A stretch of 64,000 bases of DNA. Origin: MRBY01 sp943371005 (GTDB taxonomy: Bacteria > Cyanobacteriota > Cyanobacteriia > Cyanobacteriales > MRBY01). This document shows, one piece after another, positions 35,820 to 45,342 of the stretch. The stretch lies in NCBI GenBank assembly GCA_943371005.1, contig CALRTB020000008.1, forward strand, positions 62,001 through 126,000, given 5' to 3'. Positions within the stretch are counted from its first letter, which is position 1. Each line of letters starts with the position of its first letter. The notes below the pieces were generated by a model. That model was given only the letters and a program-made list of their open reading frames with translations, ran no database searches and was not told the origin of the DNA. Made by a program: the position numbers and the translations under genes.

Positions 35820-36452
35820 TTAGAGGAGTTGCTCCAGTTTTTGTACCCAATCGAACATGTTGTGACGATTGGCACGGTAGCTGGTGGGGTGAGCAATGAG
35901 TCGAACAGTGCTATGGAAGAGAACTTCAACTTCTTCGAGGTTATTTTCCCTGAGGGTATTCCCGGTGGAGACGAGGTCAACGATCGCCTCGGACATTCCA
36001 GTGATCGGGCCGAGTTCGACGGAACCATGGAGGGGGATGACTTCGATGGGGAGATCGAGGTCACGGAAATAGTCTTTGGCGCAGTTGACAAACTTAGAGG
36101 CCACACGGCAGTTGGGGGGAAGTTGCCGGGGATTTTTGTAGGGGCTGGCCTTGGGGACGGCAACGGATAGACGACAACCACCGAATCCTAAGTCTAACAG
36201 ATTTGCGACATCGGGTTTTTTCTCCCGGAGGACATCGTAACCGGCAAAGCCCAGTTGGGCCTGGCCATATTCGACATAGACGGGAACGTCATGGGTACGC
36301 ACGAGCATGGCCCGGGCGGTGCCACTGGGATCGGTAATTTGCAGTTGGCGATTTTTTTTATCGAGGAAGGCGCTAAAGTCTAACCCGACTTGTTGGAGGA
36401 GGGCGATCGCCTCTGGGAGGAGGCCACCTTTGGGAATGGCAATGGTAAGCAT
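35820..36452 (-). CDS. hisG: ATP phosphoribosyltransferase catalytic subunit, short form
   Basis: First enzyme of histidine synthesis, 210 residues. The short form lacks the C-terminal regulatory domain and needs HisZ. Signatures: LTIAIPKGGLLPEAI, VPVYVEYGQAQLGFAGYD and the PRPP loop VIPLHGSVELGPITGMSEAIVDLVSTGNTL. hisZ lies 43 bases upstream on the same strand. Confidence 0.95.
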   Translation of the reverse strand: MLTIAIPKGGLLPEAIALLQQVGLDFSAFLDKKNRQLQITDPSGTARAMLVRTHDVPVYVEYGQAQLGFAGYDVLREKKPDVANLLDLGFGGCRLSVAVPKASPYKNPRQLPPNCRVASKFVNCAKDYFRDLDLPIEVIPLHGSVELGPITGMSEAIVDLVSTGNTLRENNLEEVEVLFHSTVRLIAHPTSYRANRHNMFDWVQKLEQLL

Positions 36453-36495
36453 TTTTTCGTTAGCAGTGATTCAAAAATCTTTTAAAAAACGGGAT

Positions 36496-37710
36496 TTAGA
36501 GGGTTTCGAGTTTGGGTTCGCCACTGGGGTCAATCCAGGCGAGGTGGGTGATGTGGCTACTGCGGGCGTAGGCATAAATTTCGGCAGGCGATCGCCCTCC
36601 CAGTTCTACCTCGACGCGCACCATTTCATCCCCTTGGCGCAGGGTTTGGGCATAGTGAAATACCTGTTGTTGGGCTTCAGGTTCCGTCGCAATTACCAAC
36701 CAAGCACTGCCAGCGAGTTGTTTTGGCAATTGGGGACTCGTCAAAAGGCAAGTGTGTAACTCTTCAATATTTAAGCAAAAGCCAATGCCTGGATGATTTT
36801 CCCGTTGGGGATGGTACAGGCCCAGCAGCTGATCATAGCGTCCGCCTTGACCCAAGATATAAGACTGATGATTGGCAAAGTTGACTACCTCAAACACAAT
36901 GCCTGTGTAGTAATCAAAGGTTTGAATTAAGGTCAAATCCAAGATAATCGGCAAGCGTCTCCGGGTACTCCCAGTTAATAGCGCAAAGAGAGCCTTGAGG
37001 TTAGCGACGATTTCCTGCGCCTCTGGCCCCAGGTCAAACTGACTCACCCGTGCCAATACGGTTTCTGGCTCGCCCCGTAGATCAAAAATTTCTAAGGCAT
37101 AAGCCTTCAGTTCTTCGTCCAGGGGCAGCGTCTGTAACCCCACCCGGTCTAAATTGGCCACACAATGACGGACTGTTTCCCGGATCGCCTCAGGAAACGG
37201 ATCTAAAAGCGATCGCCCCAGGGCCGCCTCCCCTAAAATTAACTGCCAATCTTCTAGGCCCAGAGCATCCAGGGAATCCGCCAGGAGTAATAAAATTTCT
37301 GCATCCGCCACAATTCCTGCCGCAAAGAGTAACTCTACTCCCGCTTGGTAAAATTCCATCTGTTTGCCGTGGCTACCCCGGGGGGGATGGCGAAACACAT
37401 TGGCCCGGTAACAAAGCCGTTGGGGAAAGGTATTTTCGGCCATTCTGGTGACAGCCGCCCTGGCGATCGAGGCCGTTAACTCTGGGCGCAAACCCAAAGC
37501 TTGACTTTCTGCCGTTTGTAGTTGAATGACCTTTGTGCGATCCACCGCCCCGCCAGCCGTGAGCGTCTCCAACCATTCCAAAGTAGAGGTGACGATCCGC
37601 TGGTAGCCCCACTGTTGAAAAACCCGTTGGAGATTGTCATTAATCCAGGCCTTTTGAGCCACTTCGAGGGGTAATAAATCCCTGGCACCTGCGGGGGGTT
37701 GATGAATCAT
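36496..37710 (-). CDS. hisZ: ATP phosphoribosyltransferase regulatory subunit
   Basis: 404 residues from the ATG at 37710 (an open stretch up to 37776 precedes it). A histidyl-tRNA-synthetase paralogue without charging activity: motif 2-like QLCYRANVFRHPPRGSHGKQMEFYQAGVELL, and TFDYYTGIVFEVV. The C-terminal anticodon-binding domain of HisRS is absent. It forms a hetero-octamer with short HisG and confers histidine feedback. The J-domain gene upstream ends 34 bases inside the open frame but after this start. Confidence 0.92.
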   Translation of the reverse strand: MIHQPPAGARDLLPLEVAQKAWINDNLQRVFQQWGYQRIVTSTLEWLETLTAGGAVDRTKVIQLQTAESQALGLRPELTASIARAAVTRMAENTFPQRLCYRANVFRHPPRGSHGKQMEFYQAGVELLFAAGIVADAEILLLLADSLDALGLEDWQLILGEAALGRSLLDPFPEAIRETVRHCVANLDRVGLQTLPLDEELKAYALEIFDLRGEPETVLARVSQFDLGPEAQEIVANLKALFALLTGSTRRRLPIILDLTLIQTFDYYTGIVFEVVNFANHQSYILGQGGRYDQLLGLYHPQRENHPGIGFCLNIEELHTCLLTSPQLPKQLAGSAWLVIATEPEAQQQVFHYAQTLRQGDEMVRVEVELGGRSPAEIYAYARSSHITHLAWIDPSGEPKLETL

Positions 37711-37744
37711 GAAATCCGTATGTTGAGCTTTGCCGTCGCCTATT

Positions 37745-38692
37745 CTACTTCTTTTTCCCGCCAAACAAACCGCCAAATAAACCCCCTTGTTGATCGGCGC
37801 TCCCTTTCTTGGCCCCTGGTTGGGTCTCTAGGGCGCTGCCCATCACTTTTTCGAGGGCTTGCTTAGCCTGGCGAACGAGGGGATCTGTTGGTTTTGAGAG
37901 ATAGGCTTTTTTGATATGCACCTTGGCCATTGCCAGTTGGTTTTGGCTGAGATAGGACAGTCCCATGAGGGCGTGGGCCTTAATGCAGTTGGGATCGAGC
38001 TGGAGGGCATCTCGGAATTCCAGTACGGCCTTGGCATAGTTTTTCTTTTTTAGGTGTTCTTCCCCCCGCCAGAGGGCTGCGTCTAGGGAAGATGTGCTGG
38101 TATTTTTCGGCGGCGGGCTGACGGTAGCGCCTGAGGTGGCCATGGTTTCCCCTGGATATTGGGGCATGGTCTCTTTGGTCTCGACTTTTTTAACCTTGCC
38201 GAGATACTGGAGATAGACAAGATTCAGTTCACTCAAGGTGGCGATCGCCTGGGGGACAGCGGTCATCGATTGGTAATTTTCCTGGGCTAAAGCAGCCACC
38301 TTCTCCCGGTAGAGTGCCGAAATATTACCGGGGGTATTGAGGAGTTCCTGGGCTTCGGCTGTGGTGAGAGCCAGATTATCCGTCTCATTACTCAGTTGTT
38401 GGCTCAACTGCACAAGGATCACTTGGTATTCCGACCAGGAAGCTGGTTTAGACAATTTTTCGTAGGCCGGATTAACGAGCTTTGATAAAAATTCACTGGC
38501 CAAGCGTTTATCCATAGCCTGGGCTAGGGGGCAGGTATCTGGATGAAGCCGTTGGGCAATTTGTAAGTAGGCTTTGCGCACGACTTTTGGGTTCGCATCA
38601 ATGGGCAAGCCGAGCACCGCAAAATGATCGACAATTTTCCGAGCAAATAATCCTTGGTTAATGGCAAGCGACATATGTTTGTGGGGTCCCAT
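37745..38692 (-). CDS. J-domain protein with TPR repeats
   Basis: 315 residues. An N-terminal J-domain-like segment (about 20-80) keeps the HPD tripeptide in RLHPDTCP, an acidic/Gln-rich middle, and at least two tetratricopeptide repeats (about 220-290: AVLEFRDALQLDPNCIKAHALMGLSY; AKVHIKKAYLSKPTDPLV). It ends GGLFGGLFGGKKK, Gly/Phe/Lys-rich. Probably an Hsp70 co-chaperone; the client is unknown. The ATG at 38692 has AGG upstream; 38674 is an alternative. Confidence 0.75.
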   Translation of the reverse strand: MGPHKHMSLAINQGLFARKIVDHFAVLGLPIDANPKVVRKAYLQIAQRLHPDTCPLAQAMDKRLASEFLSKLVNPAYEKLSKPASWSEYQVILVQLSQQLSNETDNLALTTAEAQELLNTPGNISALYREKVAALAQENYQSMTAVPQAIATLSELNLVYLQYLGKVKKVETKETMPQYPGETMATSGATVSPPPKNTSTSSLDAALWRGEEHLKKKNYAKAVLEFRDALQLDPNCIKAHALMGLSYLSQNQLAMAKVHIKKAYLSKPTDPLVRQAKQALEKVMGSALETQPGAKKGSADQQGGLFGGLFGGKKK

Positions 38693-38744
38693 TGACCTAA
38701 TTATGACTGATTCTATAAAAGGTACAACTGTTTAATTGTGGTTT

Positions 38745-39587
38745 TTACGAATCCGCAGCGTAATAGCTCTGAAACCATCCTTGGGCCTCCTGGAGTGCCG
38801 CACTTAATGGGGTGTGAATTTTCCCATTAGTCGCCAAGAGCCGGCCACTGCCCATATCGAGGGGGGTTTGGTCATAACTGGTGACGATGCCGCCTGCTTC
38901 CCGCAAGATACAGATTCCCGCCGCCATGTCCCAGGGTTGGATCCCCCGCTCCCAGTAACCATCTAAACGACCACAGGCCACATCCGCGAGATCAAGGGCT
39001 GCCGATCCACCGCGTCTGACCCCTTGGGTTTGGTGGGTGAGGTAACAAAACTCACTGTAATTATTGTCTTTGGTTTGGCGGCGATCGTAGGCAAAACCAG
39101 TGGTAAGGAGACTGTTTTGCAGCTGATCTGTTTTTGAAACTTGGATTGGTTGGCGATTTAAAGTGGCTCCTAATCCTTGGGCGGCGCGAAAGAGTTCATC
39201 GCGATAGGGATTGTAGACGACACCTACTAAAGGCTCGCCGGCATATAGCAGGGCAATGGAGACCGAAAACATCGGATAGCCATGGGCATAGTTCACCGTG
39301 CCATCGAGGGGATCGATCATCCAGAGATAAGGGCTAGGCTGATTTGTGGCTAACTGGCCAGCTTCTTCGGCGTGGATGGGAAAATCCGGTAGGTGTCTTT
39401 GGAGCAGTGCGATGATGGCCGCCTCGGAGGTGGTATCTGCTTCTGTGATCAGATCGCCAGGGGTTGCTTTTTCCCGAATCTGTTGGAGATTGCCGTAGTA
39501 TTTTCTGAGGATCACTCCAGCACTGAGGGCGGCTTCTGTGGCAATGTCGAGGTAGGTTTGGCGTTCAGATAGGGAAGGAAGAGCCAT
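38745..39587 (-). CDS. Inositol monophosphatase-family protein (SuhB-like)
   Basis: 280 residues from the ATG at 39587. Li+-sensitive phosphatase fold with metal-binding Glu74 (HAEEAG) and DPLDGT (Asp92, Asp95), then WDMAAGICILREAGG for the third-ligand Asp. Substrates in this family include inositol phosphate, histidinol phosphate and PAP. Members near hisG/hisZ could act as histidinol-phosphate phosphatase, but the distance (about 1 kb and a different gene in between) makes this only a possibility. Confidence 0.85.
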   Translation of the reverse strand: MALPSLSERQTYLDIATEAALSAGVILRKYYGNLQQIREKATPGDLITEADTTSEAAIIALLQRHLPDFPIHAEEAGQLATNQPSPYLWMIDPLDGTVNYAHGYPMFSVSIALLYAGEPLVGVVYNPYRDELFRAAQGLGATLNRQPIQVSKTDQLQNSLLTTGFAYDRRQTKDNNYSEFCYLTHQTQGVRRGGSAALDLADVACGRLDGYWERGIQPWDMAAGICILREAGGIVTSYDQTPLDMGSGRLLATNGKIHTPLSAALQEAQGWFQSYYAADS

Positions 39588-39681
39588 AGAGATATTTAAA
39601 GAAAAGAGATGGACAGAGTTGAACAAAAGAAGCGGCGATCGCCCCAGGATTCAGAATTGATAGCAGGGGGGCTAAATGCCG

Positions 39682-40050
39682 TTAGTCTTCATCGAGGGGC
39701 AGACCAAAACGAATCTTACCTTTACCGAAGTTGCGCCCAAACTGGAGTTCATAAACCTCGTCCTCATCCTGGGTTTCTACCACCAAATCACTTTTGGCAT
39801 GGCTAACACACATGAGCGCGTAGCCCTGGCGTTGCAGATCCGGTGAAAGCCCCATGGCATATTTTTGTTCGAGATCCCCCGACAAGACCCGCACAGCACA
39901 GGTGGTGCAGGCGCCATTGCGGCAGGAGAAGGGAATCTGGAACCCTTGTTTTTCGATGCTCCGCAGAATAAATTCGTCCTCAGGGACGGTAAAAGTCTGG
40001 GTTTCGTTAATTTGCCGGTAATTAATCGTGATTTTGTGAGTTTTAGCCAT
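39682..40050 (-). CDS. Plant-type [2Fe-2S] ferredoxin, with C-terminal extension
   Basis: 122 residues. Cluster ligands Cys43, Cys48, Cys51 (CRNGACTTC) and Cys81 (YALMCVSH). It differs from the photosynthetic ferredoxin PetF by a C-terminal tail of about 25 residues (RNFGKGKIRFGLPLDED) and weaker acidic surface. It is a minor ferredoxin of cyanobacteria; partner unknown. tRNA-Ser lies divergently 72 bases away. Confidence 0.9.
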   Translation of the reverse strand: MAKTHKITINYRQINETQTFTVPEDEFILRSIEKQGFQIPFSCRNGACTTCAVRVLSGDLEQKYAMGLSPDLQRQGYALMCVSHAKSDLVVETQDEDEVYELQFGRNFGKGKIRFGLPLDED

Positions 40051-40074
40051 GGTTACAGCAGAAAAAATAAAAAT

Positions 40075-40102
40075 TTGCCTTTTCCTTTAGTTATTGTATA
40101 AT
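40075..40102 (+). promoter_or_regulatory. Promoter of tRNA-Ser
   Basis: TTGCCT (40075-40080), 16-base spacer, TATAAT (40097-40102), 20 bases before the mature tRNA 5' end. Confidence 0.6.
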
Positions 40103-40121
40103 CATTAACCGTGCCCCATCT

Positions 40122-40208
40122 GGAGAGATGGCCGAGCGGTTGAAGGCGCAGCACTGGAAATGCTGTTTAGGGGTAACTCTAACGAGGGTTCGAATCCCTC
40201 TCTCTCCG
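40122..40208 (+). tRNA. tRNA-Ser (anticodon GGA)
   Basis: 87 bases with a long variable arm. Acceptor GGAGAGA/TCTCTCC; D arm GGCCGAGCGGTTGAAGGC; anticodon stem CAGCA/TGCTG with loop CTGGAAA; variable arm TTTAGGGGTAACTCTAAC; T arm GAGGGTTCGAATCCCTC; discriminator G. Confidence 0.97.
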
Positions 40209-40231
40209 TTCTAATTTAGAACTTATTTTTG

Positions 40232-40263
40232 AAAGCCTTAGATGTATTGTCTAGGGCTTTTTT
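40232..40263 (+). terminator. Terminator after tRNA-Ser
   Basis: Eleven-base arms AAAGCCTTAGA/TCTAGGGCTTT (one G-U) around a seven-base loop, then T run. Tail points at the ABC-F gene end. Confidence 0.8.
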
Positions 40264-40282
40264 GTGGCTTTGAAGACAACAG

Positions 40283-42202
40283 TTAGTGTTCCATTTCTGC
40301 TAGTTCTAACCACCGTTCTGTTTTCGCTTCGATGTCTTGGTTGAGAGCTTCTAATTTTAAAGAAAGGGATTGCAATTGTTCGTAATCGACTTGGTTACTG
40401 AGTTCTGTTTGCAATGCTTCCCGCTGAATTTCTAGCTCAGGAATGATTTCATTTTCGAGGCGTTCGAGTTCCCGCCGTTGGTAGTTTGACAAGCGACGGG
40501 ATGGGGCAGCTTTTGGTTTGCTCGGCGTTTGGGGTTTGGCGATCGCCTCTTTTTGGGGAGGAGTCTCTGGTGGATTTTGGGCGGCTTCGGCCTGTTTATA
40601 GTCTAAATAAAGGGAATAATTACCGGGGTATTGTTTCAGGAGTCCATTGCCTTCAAGGGCGAAAATCATATTCACGGTGCGGTCGAGGAAATAACGGTCG
40701 TGGGCAACGATAATCACACAGCCATTAAAGTCTTCGAGATAATCTTCCAAAATCGAAAGGGTTTGCACATCTAAGTCATTTGTTGGTTCGTCAAGGATGA
40801 GCAAATTCGGCGCACCCATCAACACTTTTAGTAAAAATAAACGCCGTTTTTCACCCCCTGAAAGTTTGTGAATCGGGGCATATTGTTGGTCTGGAGGAAA
40901 CAAAAATCGCTCCAGCATTTGGGAAGCGGTAATCTGAGTGCCGTCGGCGGTTTGCACGTAGGTGGCAACATCTTTGATATAGTCAATGACCCGTTGATTT
41001 TGTTTGTCTTCACCCAATAGATCATCAGAGTGCTGATCAAAGTAACCAATGTGGATCGTGCTGCCAATTTCAACTGTGCCGTGGTCGGGTTCTAACTGTT
41101 GAGTAATCAGGTTTAAAAAGGTGGTTTTACCCGCCCCATTGCCACCGATAATCCCCAGGCGATCGCCGGGATTAAATTCATAACTAAAGTCTTTAATAAT
41201 TAGGCGATCACCAAAGCTTTTACAGAGATTCTCGACGACAACAACTTTTTTGCCAATGCGCCGCCCAGGGGTGTCAATCTCAACTTTGCCTTGGGCTTCT
41301 TTGAAGGTTGTGTTTTGCATATCGGCGATCCGATCAATGCGTGCTTTTTGTTTAGTACTTCTCGCCTTTGGCCCCCGTTTTAGCCACTCTAATTCCCGCC
41401 GCAAAACCCCTTTGTGTTTCTGTTGGCTGCTAACTGCTGCTTCTTCTGCTAGGGCTTTTTTTTCTAGGTAATAGGAATAATTTCCGGCATAGGTATACAG
41501 ATCACCCCGATCAATTTCAATAATTCGGTTGGTGACTTTATCGAGGAAATAACGATCGTGGGTAATTAACAGTAATGCCCCCGAAAATTGGGTTAAATAA
41601 CCCTCTAACCATTCCACTGAATCGGCATCTAAATGGTTCGTCGGCTCATCCATTAAAAGTAGATCGGGTTCCGAGAGAAGGGCAGAAGCAAGGGCAATGC
41701 GTTTACGGTAGCCACCAGATAAATCACCGACTTTTGTTTCAAAATCATCAATGCCCAATTTACTTAAAATAATTTTGGCATTGGTTTCCACTTCCCACGC
41801 ATTGAGGGCATCCATTTTTTCAGTAATCCTGGATAATTTGCCCATGAGGCTAGTCAATTCATCACCAGAAGTCTTTGCCATTTTATGGGATAAATCTTCG
41901 TAGGCTTTAACCCATTTCATCTGTTCGCTACAGTTGGCAAATATTTGATCTAAAACAGTATTTTCTGGATCAATTTCCGGTTGTTGCGGTAGATAAATAA
42001 TCCTTGCCCCAGAACGAACCAACCGTTGTCCACCATCAATCGGTTCAATCCCTGCAATCATTTTTAAAAGGGTTGATTTGCCACCCCCATTTACCCCAAT
42101 CAAGCCAACTTTTTCGCCATCATCAATACTAAAACTGGCATCCCGCAGAATTTCCTTAATACCAAAATCTTTCTTGACAGATTGGAGGGTAATAATACTC
42201 AT
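40283..42202 (-). CDS. ABC-F family ATPase, Uup-like
   Basis: 639 residues, no membrane domain. Two ABC cassettes (Walker A GVNGGGKST at about 36-44 and GGNGAGKTT at about 350; signatures LSGGYRKR and LSGGEKRR; DEPTNHLDADSVEWLE and DEPTNDLDVQTL) joined by the basic P-site-tRNA interaction linker. The C-terminal coiled coil (about 560-639, RRLSNYQRRELERLENE) is the Uup-type arm. ABC-F proteins act on ribosomes; Uup also touches branched DNA and ribosome assembly. Confidence 0.9.
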   Translation of the reverse strand: MSIITLQSVKKDFGIKEILRDASFSIDDGEKVGLIGVNGGGKSTLLKMIAGIEPIDGGQRLVRSGARIIYLPQQPEIDPENTVLDQIFANCSEQMKWVKAYEDLSHKMAKTSGDELTSLMGKLSRITEKMDALNAWEVETNAKIILSKLGIDDFETKVGDLSGGYRKRIALASALLSEPDLLLMDEPTNHLDADSVEWLEGYLTQFSGALLLITHDRYFLDKVTNRIIEIDRGDLYTYAGNYSYYLEKKALAEEAAVSSQQKHKGVLRRELEWLKRGPKARSTKQKARIDRIADMQNTTFKEAQGKVEIDTPGRRIGKKVVVVENLCKSFGDRLIIKDFSYEFNPGDRLGIIGGNGAGKTTFLNLITQQLEPDHGTVEIGSTIHIGYFDQHSDDLLGEDKQNQRVIDYIKDVATYVQTADGTQITASQMLERFLFPPDQQYAPIHKLSGGEKRRLFLLKVLMGAPNLLILDEPTNDLDVQTLSILEDYLEDFNGCVIIVAHDRYFLDRTVNMIFALEGNGLLKQYPGNYSLYLDYKQAEAAQNPPETPPQKEAIAKPQTPSKPKAAPSRRLSNYQRRELERLENEIIPELEIQREALQTELSNQVDYEQLQSLSLKLEALNQDIEAKTERWLELAEMEH

Positions 42203-42227
42203 AAATAATTAGATAAGATAATTGAAA

Positions 42228-42692
42228 TTAATATTCTGATATTTGATCAATTGGAGTGAGAGACTGGGTCAGTAATTGGTCACATTCTGTGGGAAAAGGA
42301 TAATTTTGAGGAAATGCTAGAGCATATTCAATTTGTATATTTTCAAGGGCTTCTTGGTAGCACTCCAAGAGAATATTTTTCATATAGTTTTTGAGGCTGG
42401 GAGAGTCTCGGAGAATTTTTAAGATTTCTTTTTGGGTACGTCGAATGGTGACTTCCCAACCTCGATAGCATTCTTCTAAAGGGACATATTTTCGTTTGAG
42501 GGCATATTCAAATAAAGTGGTTAAACGGCTTTCTAGCTCGCGTTTTTCTCGCTTCCCCAAAGCCTCTATCTCCTCAATTAAATTCTCTCGATCAAGGGCT
42601 TGTAGGTTGCCTAATTTTAAATCAGAGATGGTTTGTTCAATCCATTGATAAAAGTCTTGATCATAGAGGGTTTTTGATTTTGCATGGGTCAT
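42228..42692 (-). CDS. DUF29 family protein
   Basis: 154 residues, soluble, helical. Family pattern LYDQDFYQWIEQTISDLKLGNLQALDRENLIEEIEALGKREKREL and SPSLKNYMKNIL fits DUF29, abundant in cyanobacteria, function unknown. It is AT-richer than thrS. It sits 25 bases from the ABC-F gene start on the same strand, so they may be in one unit. Confidence 0.8.
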   Translation of the reverse strand: MTHAKSKTLYDQDFYQWIEQTISDLKLGNLQALDRENLIEEIEALGKREKRELESRLTTLFEYALKRKYVPLEECYRGWEVTIRRTQKEILKILRDSPSLKNYMKNILLECYQEALENIQIEYALAFPQNYPFPTECDQLLTQSLTPIDQISEY

Positions 42693-42749
42693 AATCTCGC
42701 CCTCGCAAGGGAGTTAAAAGGGGCTTACCACAAGTAAACCCCGACGAAT

Positions 42750-44564
42750 TTAGAAATTGGTGTGGTTGGTGTTGGCTTCGACGAGACGGGAAACCACTTC
42801 ATCCATCGCAATCGCCCCCAGCTCCCCAGAGGCGCGGGTACGAATGCTTAAGCTGTTGGCTTCCACTTCCTTCGCGCCGGCGATCGCCATGACGGGGATT
42901 TTTTGTTTTTCGGCGTTGCGGATCAATTTACCGAGACGTTCCCCAGAGGCATCAGCCACAGCCCGAATTCCTAAGGCTTGCAGCTTATCGGCTTGGGCTT
43001 TGGCGTAGTCGTAAAACTCATCACTGACGGGGAGAATTCTGACCTGTTCGGGGGCGAGCCAGAGGGGGAAATCGCCCGCATATTCCTCGATCAGAATGCC
43101 GATGAGCCGCTCCAGCGAACCAAAGGGGGCGCGGTGGATCATAATCGGCCGTTGGCGGGAACCATCCTCAGCGACATATTCCAGTTCAAAGCGTTCGGGG
43201 AGGTTGTAATCCACCTGCACCGTGCCTAGTTGCCATTCCCGTTCGAGGACATCTTGGAAAATAAAGTCCAGTTTCGGCCCGTAGAACGCCGCTTCCCCTT
43301 CCGCTTCAAAATAATCCATGTCAAGTTTGGTGACTGCCTTGCGGATCGCGTTTTGGGCTTTTTCCCACACCTCATCGGAGCCAATATATTTATCGGAGTT
43401 GGGGTCACGGAAACTGAGGCGGGCTTTGAAATTCTTCAGTTGCAAACTCTTGAACACGGTCAGGATCAAATCCACCACATTAAAGAATTCTTCTTCGAGT
43501 TGATCGGGGGTGACAAACAGGTGGGAATCGTCCACGGTAAAGCCCCGCACCCGCGTTAATCCGCCCAATTCGCCGGATTGCTCATAACGGTAAACCGTGC
43601 CAAATTCCGCCAGACGGATCGGCAATTCTCGATAGGAACGCAGTTGATCTTTATAAATTTGGATGTGGAAGGGGCAGTTCATCGGCTTCATCACAAAACC
43701 CTGTTCTGCTGCCCGTTCTGCGTCGCCATCCGCCATCATCGGGAACATATCCTCGCGGTAGTTTTGCCAGTGACCGGATACTTTAAATAAGTCCACACGG
43801 GCAATGTGGGGGGTGACAACGCCGAGATAACCGCGTTTGGTTTGTTCTGCCTTGAGGAAATTTTCGAGGGTGGAACGGATCAAAGTTCCTTTCGGTGTCC
43901 AGAGGGGTAAGCCGGGCCCGACTTGATCGGAGAACATAAACAAGCCCAGTTCTTTACCAAGTTTGCGGTGGTCGCGTTTGAGGGCTTCTTCTTTGCGGCG
44001 TTGGTATTCTTTGAGTTGTTCGGGGGTTTCCCAAGCGGTGCCGTAAATACGTTGGAGCTGTTGTTTGGTTTCATCGCCGCGCCAGTAGGCTCCAGCAACG
44101 GATTCGAGGGCGATCGCCTTGGGGTTGATGTCACCGGTATTTTCGACGTGGGGGCCAGCGCACAGATCCCACCACTGATCGCCGAGGTAGTAGAGGGTGA
44201 TCGGGTCGTGAATCCCTTCGAGGATTTCGAGTTTGTAGGGTTCGTTGATTTCTTTAATGCGTTTTTCGGCTTCGGCGCGGGAAATTTCTTCGCGGATGAC
44301 GGGTAATTTTTTCTTGACGATTTTCACCATCTCTTTTTTGATCGCCTTGAGATCCGCTTCGGTGAAGGGTTCTTTTTTATCAAAGTCGTAGTAAAACCCA
44401 TTCTCTGTCCAAGGACCAATAGTGACCTGGGCGTCGGGAAATAGCTTTTGCACTGCCATCGCCATGACGTGGGAGGTGGTGTGGCGAATCCGCTTGAGGG
44501 TATCTGATTCACTGGTTTTGGGAAGTTTCATCGGTTCGAGTTGTTCACCATTCACCTGATCCAT
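42750..44564 (-). CDS. thrS: Threonyl-tRNA synthetase without TGS domain
   Basis: 604 residues. The N-terminal TGS domain of bacterial ThrS is missing; the protein begins close to the editing (N2) domain (RHTTSHVMAMAVQ). The catalytic core has MNCPFHIQIY (zinc Cys), class II motif 2 RYEQSGELGGLTRVRGF and motif 3 HRAPFGSLERL; the C-terminal anticodon domain runs from about 500. Lack of TGS is shared by many cyanobacterial enzymes, so not a truncation. Confidence 0.94.
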   Translation of the reverse strand: MDQVNGEQLEPMKLPKTSESDTLKRIRHTTSHVMAMAVQKLFPDAQVTIGPWTENGFYYDFDKKEPFTEADLKAIKKEMVKIVKKKLPVIREEISRAEAEKRIKEINEPYKLEILEGIHDPITLYYLGDQWWDLCAGPHVENTGDINPKAIALESVAGAYWRGDETKQQLQRIYGTAWETPEQLKEYQRRKEEALKRDHRKLGKELGLFMFSDQVGPGLPLWTPKGTLIRSTLENFLKAEQTKRGYLGVVTPHIARVDLFKVSGHWQNYREDMFPMMADGDAERAAEQGFVMKPMNCPFHIQIYKDQLRSYRELPIRLAEFGTVYRYEQSGELGGLTRVRGFTVDDSHLFVTPDQLEEEFFNVVDLILTVFKSLQLKNFKARLSFRDPNSDKYIGSDEVWEKAQNAIRKAVTKLDMDYFEAEGEAAFYGPKLDFIFQDVLEREWQLGTVQVDYNLPERFELEYVAEDGSRQRPIMIHRAPFGSLERLIGILIEEYAGDFPLWLAPEQVRILPVSDEFYDYAKAQADKLQALGIRAVADASGERLGKLIRNAEKQKIPVMAIAGAKEVEANSLSIRTRASGELGAIAMDEVVSRLVEANTNHTNF

Positions 44565-44657
44565 GGTTGAAATATGCTCCTTAAAATTGCTCCAAAAAGT
44601 TTAGCAGGTCGCCATTCTATGTTATCCGTTGTCCCTGCTGGACTGGGGAATTTTCAT

Positions 44658-45143
44658 TTACCGGATATCGTTGCGCAAGCCACAGGCGGCGGCATAGGCG
44701 ATCGCAATGGCATCGACACTGTCATCGATGGGCATCGCCTCCATCCCAAAAATTGACTGTACCAGGGTCGCCACTTCGCGCTTATTGGCCTTCGCATTAC
44801 CGATGTGGCATTTCCAACTGGATTGGTGCAGATAAATGGGTTCGATATTTAATTCTCGCAGGCTGACGAGATTTAAAATGCCTAGGCCCTGCAATACGCC
44901 CCCTGCAGCTTTGATCTGACGGCTAAAGAAGGGCATCTCGATGGCGATCGCCTCTGGCTGAAATTCTCCCAAAATTTCTGTGTAGTCTTGTTCAATCTCC
45001 AGCAGTCGTTGGGGCGTCGATAAATCTTTGGCCGTTTCGATAATGCCGTAATCAAGAATGTGCGGCAGCGTTTGCCCCTGTTCTTCGAGGACAGCCCAGC
45101 CAATAATCGCTAAACCAGGATCAATACCAAGCCAACGCTTCAT
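44658..45143 (-). CDS. ruvC: Holliday junction resolvase RuvC
   Basis: 161 residues. Dimeric endonuclease that cuts four-way junctions after RuvAB branch migration. Catalytic acids: Asp8 (GIDPG), Glu69 (AIEMPFF), Asp141 and Asp144 (DDSVDAIAIA). The wedge segment with FSRQIKAAGGVLQGLG is normal. It starts 200 bases before the DUF4238 gene end and is not fused to thrS. Confidence 0.94.
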   Translation of the reverse strand: MKRWLGIDPGLAIIGWAVLEEQGQTLPHILDYGIIETAKDLSTPQRLLEIEQDYTEILGEFQPEAIAIEMPFFSRQIKAAGGVLQGLGILNLVSLRELNIEPIYLHQSSWKCHIGNAKANKREVATLVQSIFGMEAMPIDDSVDAIAIAYAAACGLRNDIR

Positions 45144-45342
45144 GGCAAAACAATTTTTATAAGGTATTCATTCAGTCATAAATCTAGCACGACATTCAAA
45201 AAGCACTTCCAGTAAAGTTGAGTAGCTAAAACTGCCAAGATTCCTGTGGCGAATGTTCAATGCAAGGCGATCGTTTTATTTTTCTATTTTTTTGTCTGTG
45301 ACAACTCTTTAATGATTATATCGTGTAGCTAACTAAACTATG

